A DNA stretch of 64,000 nt from Wenyingzhuangia marina (lineage in GTDB: Bacteria; Bacteroidota; Bacteroidia; Flavobacteriales; Flavobacteriaceae), in the NCBI RefSeq assembly GCF_900130035.1, contig NZ_FQXQ01000003.1, positions 1 through 64,000 on the forward strand. The letters are read 5' to 3'. The translations under genes were made by a program, and so were the position numbers. A model generated the notes under the pieces. It had not been told where the DNA came from, did no database searches, and saw nothing but the letters and a program-made list of their open reading frames with translations. This document shows positions 38,468-45,644 of the stretch, in pieces (position 1 is the first letter of the stretch; every line of letters starts with the position of its first letter).

Positions 38468-39520
38468 TTAGTGATAGATATCAAAAGAAACGTGTTTGAT
38501 GTATTTTCTGTTGTAAGTATATAAGATGTGAATTTTTTTATCTGTAGTTTGAATGATGGCTGGATAACTAAATTCTCCTTCTGTTTGATGCTCTAAATCC
38601 AATAATTTTTTCCAGTTTAATCCATCTTTAGAATATTCAACATCTAGTACATTACGTCCATTAAACCAATCAGCACCTCTTGGTAAAGGATTGTTTACTA
38701 GTAAAAAGAAATTTTTGCTTAAAGCAATCCCATCAATTCCAGAATTAGAGTTTACTACATTAATACTATCCATTTCAGACCATGTTTGTCCGTAATCTTT
38801 AGACCAAGAATTAATAAGTTTATCATGTTTACTTCTGCAAAGCATTTGGATATTATCATCCGCATGTATTAAAAAAGTGGGTTGAATCACATTAAAATTA
38901 GCTTTGTTATTAACGGCTATTTTTTTCCAAGTTTTGGTAGCTTCCGCATAAGTTTCTACATGCACTCTCCAATCATCATCAGTAGTGCTTTCTGTACTGC
39001 TACCACATAAAATAACTCCCGGAGTAACTTCTATAGGTTTGTTTTTAATAGGTCCTAGAAATCCGTCAGGCAAATAGGTAGTTTTACTCCAAGTTTGTCC
39101 ATTATTTTTAGAACTAATCATAGCACCAAACCATTCTCTAGGGTTTTTACCAACTTTATAGAACAGATACAAAACATTGCTTTTACTTTTAAATAATACC
39201 GGATTCCAACAAGGTAGCGTGTCGTTATCTTTCACCAAAGGTTTGACAATACATTTTGGTTTAGACCATTTTTGATTGATAAAATTAGAGGAGTAGATAC
39301 CAACATCTTTAGCTCCTTCATAGGTTCCTCCAAACCAAGCTGCCATTAAATGATTAGGACTCACTTCTTCTATAGTTGCAGAATGGGAGTTGTTAGTAAC
39401 TGGCGGAACTGCAATATAAGTTTGCGTAATATTACTTAATAATGGGCTATTCTGTTTAACAGGTTTGCAAGAAAACGAAGCTATAGCAATAGCTACTAAT
39501 AAGATGTGTTTTAATTTCAT
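38468..39520 (-). CDS. Sialidase-like BNR propeller lipoprotein
   Basis: From ATG 39520 (350 residues) a lipobox ends in IASFSCKP; the longer frame upstream has no homology-like features. Asp-box motifs mark a six-bladed propeller: SKNNGQTWSK, SKDYGQTWSEMD, SKDGLNWKKL. The N-terminal HLMAAWFGGTYEGAKDVGIYSS is typical of the BNR_2 sialidase-like group in polysaccharide loci. I do not see the usual sialidase RIP motif, so sialic acid release is doubtful. It has its own transcription start region, since a terminator lies at 39605. Confidence 0.75.
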   Translation of the reverse strand: MKLKHILLVAIAIASFSCKPVKQNSPLLSNITQTYIAVPPVTNNSHSATIEEVSPNHLMAAWFGGTYEGAKDVGIYSSNFINQKWSKPKCIVKPLVKDNDTLPCWNPVLFKSKSNVLYLFYKVGKNPREWFGAMISSKNNGQTWSKTTYLPDGFLGPIKNKPIEVTPGVILCGSSTESTTDDDWRVHVETYAEATKTWKKIAVNNKANFNVIQPTFLIHADDNIQMLCRSKHDKLINSWSKDYGQTWSEMDSINVVNSNSGIDGIALSKNFFLLVNNPLPRGADWFNGRNVLDVEYSKDGLNWKKLLDLEHQTEGEFSYPAIIQTTDKKIHILYTYNRKYIKHVSFDIYH

Positions 39521-39604
39521 TGGGGTTAGGGATATAAATTTTGTACGAAAATAAACAATTATATAGAAAAGCAAGATGTGAAAAGGCAGCTTAACACTAG
39601 TACA

Positions 39605-39639
39605 AAAAAACACAAGCATTTTGTGTACTTGTGTTTTTT
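39605..39639 (-). terminator. Terminator after the SASA gene
   Basis: A 12-bp stem pairs 39605-39616 (AAAAAACACAAG) with 39628-39639 around an 11-base loop. Read on the minus strand it follows the SASA stop codon and ends in a T run. Confidence 0.75.
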
Positions 39640-39657
39640 GTAGATATTTTATTCAAA

Positions 39658-40551
39658 TTATTTTAAACGCTCTAGCGCTTCGGCAAATTTATTTCCTAAA
39701 TCTATATAGCCTTCACTGTTATAATGATAAGGATCTGAGTATTTATAATATCGTGTTTCCCTAACAATGGCTGCTTTTTTGTCTTTTAAGACAAATTTTT
39801 CCTGTGCTGCTTGGACTAGTTCTCCATATTTCCAGACTTTACCTTGTTTGTTGTTCCAAGAGTCTGATATTTTTCCAATTACTACTGGTAAGTCATCTAC
39901 TCTAAAAGCAGCTCTTATTAAGTTCATTAAAGTTGATAAGTGATCGTAATATCTTAGTGCAATCTCTTCGCTAGGAGCATCGCTTTCTCCTTGCATCCAA
40001 ATAATTCCGCTAGGTACTAAAACATCTCTAATACCATCACCATCAATGTCCGTTTGAGCATAAGCATTTTTAACAGTTTCTAAAAAGTAATCATATTGAT
40101 TTTTTCCTGTTTTACCACGGAAATTATGATCCCAGTTTCCAGTTCGATTTCCCAACGTATCTATAGAAGTTCCTCCTCTAGAATATTTAATCAATGCAAT
40201 TTTTTGATTAGGATACAATTCTTGTAATTTTTTAGCAAAAGATAATTCTATTCCAAAACGATCTGATAATTTGTTTTCTTTTCCATCAGAAGAAAAACCT
40301 CTACCATGCCCAGAGGTTAAAGGAGACCAAATTCCTTTTCCTCCATCTGTTCTTTCATCTTTGGTTGGATTTCCATGAAAAATCCATATATCTTTAAATT
40401 CCTTGGATAAAGATTTAGGCAAGTCTTTGTTGTATCCGTAGCCATCCATGTTGGATTGACCTCCTAAATAAAAAACTTTGACAGAGTCTACTTTTTTAGA
40501 TTGTGCAAATAATGTGAACGGGAATACTATTAGAATAAATAATTTTTTCAT
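39658..40551 (-). CDS. Sialate O-acetylesterase-like (SASA) SGNH esterase
   Basis: The 297-residue protein has a signal peptide ending at LFAQ. The SASA/SGNH features are the nucleophile S33 in FYLGGQSNMDG, the IIWMQGESDAPS block and a C-terminal SDPYHYNSEGYIDLGNKFAEAL with the His/Asp pair. It should act as a periplasmic or secreted carbohydrate deacetylase. It starts three bases after the stop of the BNR_4 gene, so the two form an operon and may act on the same acetylated glycan. Confidence 0.85.
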   Translation of the reverse strand: MKKLFILIVFPFTLFAQSKKVDSVKVFYLGGQSNMDGYGYNKDLPKSLSKEFKDIWIFHGNPTKDERTDGGKGIWSPLTSGHGRGFSSDGKENKLSDRFGIELSFAKKLQELYPNQKIALIKYSRGGTSIDTLGNRTGNWDHNFRGKTGKNQYDYFLETVKNAYAQTDIDGDGIRDVLVPSGIIWMQGESDAPSEEIALRYYDHLSTLMNLIRAAFRVDDLPVVIGKISDSWNNKQGKVWKYGELVQAAQEKFVLKDKKAAIVRETRYYKYSDPYHYNSEGYIDLGNKFAEALERLK

Positions 40552-40554
40552 GCT

Positions 40555-41859
40555 TTATTTAGGTGTTTTAATTTGATGTATTTCAACGTTTTGAGCAGGC
40601 ATGTTTTGTAAAGTTTCTCCATCACCTTGCCCTACTTTTTGTACGTATAAATTCAATTTTTTCTTAGTTCTCCAAAGTTCCGTATCATAACTAGGCTCCC
40701 AACTATCTAAAGAATTATTAGTAATGGTTTTGGTTTCCCAAGTGGTTAATTCATCATTAGTGTTATAAGTTAATACTGCTTTATTATCGTATTCAATATC
40801 ACGATAAATAAGCATGACTTTTGTTTTTTCTTTTTTGTTATTCACAATTACTTGAGGTCTAGAAATAGGAATTTTTTTTGTTCCACCACCACCTAAAGTA
40901 AAAGGTGTTTTACGGTTGGTCATGGCTGTAGTTTTCCACCCTTCTTTACTTTTGTAGATTAAAAAGAATTGAGGAACTGTTTCTCCTTTTTTAGTAAAAT
41001 AAGTAGCTATGTATGGATTTCCATTTGCATCAGCATACATGGAAGTTTGGTTGATTAAAGTACTTTTTTGAGGAATAATAGAAACATATTCTGCTGATGC
41101 TTTAGTAATTGGTAAATTGTATTTTGTTCCATCTGATTTTTCCCAAGTCTTTCCAAAATCATTGGTTTTTGCATAACACATATCGTGGTTTGACGACACA
41201 TCCCAAGTTTCTCTCCACACCCAAGAAATATGAAAAGTTCCTTGACTATCTAAAGTTGCTTGCCAATATGCATTACGTTTGTCTTCTCCATCAATTAAAG
41301 AAGAATGTACTCTTGTCCAATTTCCTTCTTTGGTGTGATATCTATTAATGACTAAATTTCCGTGACCAGAACCACCATCTCTATATAAGAAAAACAAATC
41401 CCCATTAGGAAATTTATAAAACTCAGGATAGGTAACAAAATTCTCATTTTCGCCAATCATGCTTTGTTGTTCAGAAAGTTCTAAACTATTTGGTTTGATA
41501 GATGTTGCATACAATAATTTGTTGTTATGATGTCCCCAAGAAACATGTAAATATCCTTTACCATCTACCGTAAGACTAATGCTACAATGAGCATCCAATA
41601 CATTTCCTTTGTATTGAGTCGTATGAACTTCCCACTTATTAGATTTTTGTTTTCTTTTTGCCAAGGTCAAAAAACCTTCTGCATCATAATAAGCTACATA
41701 TTGATGTTTTTTATGAGAAATTACTGAGTTTTTTCTAAATACAGTAGCATTTACAGAGTTTTGAGACCATCCTTTACCAACCACAGAAATTTGTGCTACA
41801 GATTTATGAAAAGGTGTTAAAAGAAACAAAAATGATAAAAAGAGATATTTAATTTTCAT
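40555..41859 (-). CDS. BNR_4-type beta-propeller protein, candidate polysaccharide lyase
   Basis: From ATG 41859 (434 residues) a signal peptide ends near KSVAQ; the 28 residues upstream in the frame look non-coding. The body resembles BNR_4-domain proteins: GYLHVSWGHHNNKLLYATS, GDLFFLYRDGGSGHGNLVINRY, FHISWVWRETWDVSSNHDMCYAKTND, and SRPQVIVNN. H91 (VLDAHCSI) and H110/H111 (WGHHNNK) are spaced like the paired His of propeller lyases in PL24/PL25 (ulvan lyases), so a lyase role is possible. That is inference; plain glycan binding is the alternative. Confidence 0.75.
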   Translation of the reverse strand: MKIKYLFLSFLFLLTPFHKSVAQISVVGKGWSQNSVNATVFRKNSVISHKKHQYVAYYDAEGFLTLAKRKQKSNKWEVHTTQYKGNVLDAHCSISLTVDGKGYLHVSWGHHNNKLLYATSIKPNSLELSEQQSMIGENENFVTYPEFYKFPNGDLFFLYRDGGSGHGNLVINRYHTKEGNWTRVHSSLIDGEDKRNAYWQATLDSQGTFHISWVWRETWDVSSNHDMCYAKTNDFGKTWEKSDGTKYNLPITKASAEYVSIIPQKSTLINQTSMYADANGNPYIATYFTKKGETVPQFFLIYKSKEGWKTTAMTNRKTPFTLGGGGTKKIPISRPQVIVNNKKEKTKVMLIYRDIEYDNKAVLTYNTNDELTTWETKTITNNSLDSWEPSYDTELWRTKKKLNLYVQKVGQGDGETLQNMPAQNVEIHQIKTPK

Positions 41860-42086
41860 GCTTTTTAAATAATGTATGATATGTTTAATAGGATGGGATT
41901 TTCCTGTTTGTTTATGGGGAGCAAACAAATATAAACAAAACAAGTAAGAGGTAAAGTAGGAGAATTGGTAAAATAAAGGGAGGAATAATATAGATTTCTC
42001 TATTTTTTTATAAAAATAAAATGATTTAAAACCCTGTTAATTTACTAGGGTTTAAGACTATAATTAATTTTCTTTAAAATATTTTT

Positions 42087-42120
42087 AACTAATTATTTAG
42101 TTTGAACTAAGTTTTTAGTT
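42087..42120 (+). promoter_or_regulatory. Tandem palindromic operator upstream of blaI
   Basis: Two copies of AACTAA-N4-TTAGTT (42087-42102 and 42105-42120) lie 2 bases apart, giving four half-sites with 18-base centre spacing. They end 24 bases before the BlaI-like ATG, next to a weak -7 match (TATATTAG, 42121-42128). This is the expected place and form for autoregulation by a dimeric BlaI/MecI repressor. Confidence 0.7.
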
Positions 42121-42144
42121 TATATTAGTGAAAAAATTAATCTT

Positions 42145-42513
42145 ATGAAAACACTTACCAAAGCAGAAGAAGACATTATGCAAATTCTCTGGCGTTTAAA
42201 AAAATCTAGTGTAAAAGCACTGATTAAAGAATTCCCCGATCCAAAACCTGCATATAATACAGTTTCTACCATTGTTCGAATTTTAGAAAATAAAGGCTAT
42301 GTAGATTATGAAAAAAAAGGAAAAACTCATTTATATTTTCCGTTGTTAGAAAAGAATGAATATAGTAATCAGTCCATCAATCAGTTGGTGAATAATTATT
42401 TTCAAGGTTCTTTTAAAAGTTTGGTCTCTTTTTTTGTAGATAAAAATGATGTAGATCTATCGGATATAGAATCTCTACTGAAAGAAATGAACGATAAAAA
42501 AGAAGAGTTATGA
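42145..42513 (+). CDS. blaI: BlaI/MecI/CopY-family transcriptional repressor
   Basis: The 122-residue winged-helix protein shows LTKAEEDIMQILWRLKKSSVKALIKEF and PAYNTVSTIVRILENKGYVDYEKKGKTHLYFPL, the DNA-binding core of this family, followed by a dimerisation tail. Such repressors are cut by their membrane partner BlaR1. The stop overlaps the next start by four bases (ATGA). No beta-lactamase gene is near, so the regulated process is open. Confidence 0.93.
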   Translation: MKTLTKAEEDIMQILWRLKKSSVKALIKEFPDPKPAYNTVSTIVRILENKGYVDYEKKGKTHLYFPLLEKNEYSNQSINQLVNNYFQGSFKSLVSFFVDKNDVDLSDIESLLKEMNDKKEEL

Positions 42514-43829
42514 TTTACATTTTAGAAATTATCATGTTTCAAATGTTGTTTTTAGCCTTGTATTATATGTTTAAAAACGAAACATTTTTTAACTACAACA
42601 GAATTTATTTGTTAGGAACATCAGTATTGTCTTATGTATTGCCGTTTGTAAAGTTTGATGCTTTTAGAACCACTTCTTTACCTATCAATACCATAAATAT
42701 GTTACCTACTGTTTTTATTGGGGATACTACACAAAACTTGGTGAATAATACAAATACCAATTCGTTTTCTTGGGACTGGTGGTATCTTCTTTTACTAGGA
42801 AGTACAGTTATGTTGGTGATTTTTACAGTAAAATTATGGAAGTTGATAAAACTTTCCAAAAACGAACTGGTAACAAAAAGTGAAGAGGTTCGTCTTGTTA
42901 CTATAAAAAATAGTCAATCTGCTTTTTCGTTTTTCAATTGGATTTTTATGGGAGATCAACTAAAAGGAGAAGAAAGAGAAATTATACTAGCACACGAACT
43001 AATACACGTAAAACAAAAACACAGTGTAGATTTATTGTTTTTTGAAATTCAAAGAATTGTGTGTTGGTTTAACCCTTTGGTATATCAATATCAAAAAGAA
43101 ATACAGTCTTTGCACGAATTTATTGTAGACAACCAAATGATACAAAAATCAGGGAAACAAGAGTATTGTAAAAACATCTTAACGCAATTATTAAATGTTC
43201 CAAAATTGTCGTTTGTCAATACATTTTATAAAAAATCAATCATTAAAAAAAGAATCGCTATGATTACAAAAAAAGAATCAAAATCTACCGCAAGGTTAAA
43301 GTATGCATTTATTATTCCTGTACTGATGGGAATGTTATTTTACACTTCTTGTCAGCAAAATGAGAAAGAAGTAGAAGAACAAGTATTAGAGCTAAAGGAT
43401 GGTAAAGTATTTGTTAAGGAAAATATTTCAGAAACAGCAAAAAGAGATATGTTAATAGAAGGAGTACCTTTTGCAGCTGTACAAAATCCAGCAGTTTTTC
43501 CAGGTTGTGAAGATGCCGAAGATTTAAAAAAATGTTTTAGTGATAAAGTGTCTAAATATATATCTCAAAACTTTGACATCGGATTGGCTGAAGAATTAGG
43601 ACTTACAGGTGTGCAAAGAATGGCGGGTATGTTTAAGGTCGATGTTAATGGAAATGTTACAGATATTAAAGTAAGATCAGTTAATCCAGATCTAAAAGAG
43701 GAATTTGAAAGAGTTTTAGAAAGTTTGCCACAAATGGAACCTGCTACGCACGATGGAGAAAAAGTGAGTATGTTATTCTCTTTACCGCTTGTGTTTAAAG
43801 TTGATGCTAAAACAGAAGAAAAAAAATAG
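42510..43829 (+). CDS. BlaR1-like M56 metallopeptidase with TonB C-terminal domain
   Basis: The 439-residue protein has N-terminal membrane segments (IMFQMLFLALYYMF, YLLLLGSTVMLVIFTVKLW), the zinc-peptidase motif LAHELIHVKQKHSVD, and another membrane segment near residue 270 (AFIIPVLMGMLFYTSC). The C-terminal about 110 residues (VFPGCEDAEDLKKCF to PLVFKVD) resemble the TonB C-terminal domain, common in Bacteroidota BlaR1 proteins in place of a penicillin-binding sensor. It should cleave the BlaI partner on receiving an envelope signal. Confidence 0.9.
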   Translation: MIYILEIIMFQMLFLALYYMFKNETFFNYNRIYLLGTSVLSYVLPFVKFDAFRTTSLPINTINMLPTVFIGDTTQNLVNNTNTNSFSWDWWYLLLLGSTVMLVIFTVKLWKLIKLSKNELVTKSEEVRLVTIKNSQSAFSFFNWIFMGDQLKGEEREIILAHELIHVKQKHSVDLLFFEIQRIVCWFNPLVYQYQKEIQSLHEFIVDNQMIQKSGKQEYCKNILTQLLNVPKLSFVNTFYKKSIIKKRIAMITKKESKSTARLKYAFIIPVLMGMLFYTSCQQNEKEVEEQVLELKDGKVFVKENISETAKRDMLIEGVPFAAVQNPAVFPGCEDAEDLKKCFSDKVSKYISQNFDIGLAEELGLTGVQRMAGMFKVDVNGNVTDIKVRSVNPDLKEEFERVLESLPQMEPATHDGEKVSMLFSLPLVFKVDAKTEEKK

Positions 43830-43861
43830 TTTAAAACTTAAACTATGCTATGAAGAAGAAG

Positions 43862-43896
43862 AAACAAAGCCCAAACGTCTGTTTGGGCTTTGTTTT
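43862..43896 (+). terminator. Terminator after the BlaR1-like gene
   Basis: A perfect 15-bp stem (43862-43876 with 43881-43895, core AAAGCCCAAAC) with GTCT loop and short T run. Confidence 0.85.
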
Positions 43897-43914
43897 GAAT
43901 TAGAAAAAAATGTA

Positions 43915-45054
43915 ATGAAAAAGAGATTAATAAGTTTATTCGTTTTATTAATGTTTATAAGTAAAATACATTGTCAATCTACCAATGTTACATATGGAGA
44001 TAGTTTGTTTTTATTAGGTAATTATTCAAAAGCAATTGAAGTTTATAAAAACAATAATTTAGAAGATGTTGATGAGAAAATAGCGGAAGCATATTTGGGA
44101 ATTGGAAATTATGAGTTGGCTTTAGAATATTATAAAAAAGGCATAACATCAACCCCAAATAATATTTTAGTTAAATATAAATATGGGAAATTACTTTCTA
44201 GAACAAAAAAATATGAGGAAGCTCTAAAAGTATTTAATGAACTTATAGAACTAGATGATAGTAATCCTAATTATCATTATGAATTAGGTATTGTTTTAGA
44301 ACATAAAAAAAACAAACTGGCTTTAAATAAGTTTTATAAGGTCTTTAAACTAGATAGTACGCATCAAAAATCAATTTTTAAATTGGCAAAAAATCAGTTA
44401 ATTAAAAGGCATTATGATTCTGTAAACTATTATATAAATGTTGGGTTAAAATCATATTCAAACAACGTCGCTCTTATTAATTTAAAAGCTCAGAATTATT
44501 ATCATCATAAAGAATATTCAGAAGCCATTAAATGGTTTCAAAAATTAATAGCGTTAAATGAGTCCAATCAGTTTATTCACGAAAAATTAAGTTCTTGTTA
44601 TCAGAATACTAATCAATTACCTTTGGCTATTAAGCATATATTATTGGCTTTAAAGTTTGAAGAAAAAAATGCTGATAATTTATATGGATTAGGACTGTTA
44701 TATGAACAAGAAGAAGATTATATAAATGCAGAAAATTTTATAGAAGAAGCTATTTCAGTTTTGAAAGTACCTCTCGATAAAAAATATTTAAGATTGGGAT
44801 ATGTTCAATGTCAACAACAAAAGTATCCAGAAGCTATTAAATCTTTTCAAAAAGCAATAAAAGAAAATGATAAAAATGAGGATGCTCACTTTTATTTAAT
44901 TTACGTAAAAGATAGATATTATAAAGATTTTGATATAAAATTATATGATGATTTTATGAAGAAATTTCCAAAGACCAAGTATAAAACAACTGTTAAAACA
45001 AGGTTAAAATTATATAGAAAAGAGAAATTTTTAAAAGGAGATAAAGAAGATTGA
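43915..45054 (+). CDS. Secreted TPR-repeat protein
   Basis: From ATG 43915 (379 residues) a signal peptide ends at ISKIHCQS. The rest is a chain of tetratricopeptide repeats: GNYELALEYYKKGITSTPNN, KKYEEALKVFNELIELDDSN, KEYSEAIKWFQKLIALNESN, QKYPEAIKSFQKAIKENDKN. Such proteins are protein-binding scaffolds. The reading frame upstream of 43915 runs through the terminator stem and is not coding. No specific partner is evident; it follows the BlaI/BlaR1 pair. Confidence 0.85.
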   Translation: MKKRLISLFVLLMFISKIHCQSTNVTYGDSLFLLGNYSKAIEVYKNNNLEDVDEKIAEAYLGIGNYELALEYYKKGITSTPNNILVKYKYGKLLSRTKKYEEALKVFNELIELDDSNPNYHYELGIVLEHKKNKLALNKFYKVFKLDSTHQKSIFKLAKNQLIKRHYDSVNYYINVGLKSYSNNVALINLKAQNYYHHKEYSEAIKWFQKLIALNESNQFIHEKLSSCYQNTNQLPLAIKHILLALKFEEKNADNLYGLGLLYEQEEDYINAENFIEEAISVLKVPLDKKYLRLGYVQCQQQKYPEAIKSFQKAIKENDKNEDAHFYLIYVKDRYYKDFDIKLYDDFMKKFPKTKYKTTVKTRLKLYRKEKFLKGDKED

Positions 45055-45089
45055 TATAGTTAACAGAATTTTATTTCAAAACATCACCT

Positions 45090-45122
45090 TTGTAATACCA
45101 ACCACAAAATTTCATAACTTTG
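45090..45122 (+). promoter_or_regulatory. Promoter of the copper cluster
   Basis: TTG (45090-45092), a 22-base spacer and TAACTTTG (45115-45122) fit the Bacteroidota TTG / TAnnTTTG promoter. The ATG at 45130 follows seven bases later. Confidence 0.65.
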
Positions 45123-45129
45123 CAATATC

Positions 45130-45540
45130 ATGAAAAACAGTTTTCACAAATACATGGCCGTTGTTTTAGCCCTTATTGTAGTTTTTTCTACAGTATCGGT
45201 TACACTTACCATGCATTTTTGTGGAGAAAAAATATCTGATGTTACTGTTTTACAAAACGTAAAAACATGTTGTGCTGATACTCACAAATCTGATGGAATT
45301 ACACAAGTATCTAAAAAAACTTGTTGTTCCGATGTAAAAATCACCAAAGATTCACAAACAGAAATTCAGACTCAAAACACAGCTTTGAGTATCCATCAAA
45401 AAGTATTTTTTACTTCTTTTGTAACCGCTTATCTATCATTGTTTGGTGATGAAACCAAACAAGATGTTACTTTTTTAGATTATTCACCACCTCTGGTTGT
45501 AAAGCCTATTTACAAGCTAGATGAGGTTTACCTTATTTGA
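45130..45540 (+). CDS. HYC_CC_PP family protein
   Basis: The 136-residue protein has an N-terminal membrane or signal segment (MAVVLALIVVFSTVSVTLTMHFCG) and the features that name this family: an aromatic HFC motif, two CC pairs (KTCCAD, KTCCSD) and a PP near the end (DYSPPLV). The Cys and His pattern and position before CusA suggest metal binding in the periplasm. Function has not been settled to my knowledge. Confidence 0.8.
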   Translation: MKNSFHKYMAVVLALIVVFSTVSVTLTMHFCGEKISDVTVLQNVKTCCADTHKSDGITQVSKKTCCSDVKITKDSQTEIQTQNTALSIHQKVFFTSFVTAYLSLFGDETKQDVTFLDYSPPLVVKPIYKLDEVYLI

Positions 45541-45644
45541 TTTATTTTATTTTTTTAGAAGTTAATCCTAATCTTAATTATAAGGTTTAGGAAGTTTTAT
45601 TTGTGCGTTTTGCACTAGTTTCTAATGAATAAAATCAAAAAATC

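Noticed and set aside
38468-39520. True exo-alpha-sialidase
   Set aside because: Asp boxes are present but I see no RIP motif or clear arginine triad, and there are no sialic acid catabolic genes nearby.
42145-43829. Beta-lactam resistance locus
   Set aside because: BlaI and BlaR1-like genes are present, but there is no beta-lactamase or PBP2a gene and the sensor domain is TonB-like.
43789-43914. Long N-terminal extension of the TPR protein
   Set aside because: The frame overlaps the end of the BlaR1-like gene and crosses a strong terminator; a clean signal peptide begins at 43915.
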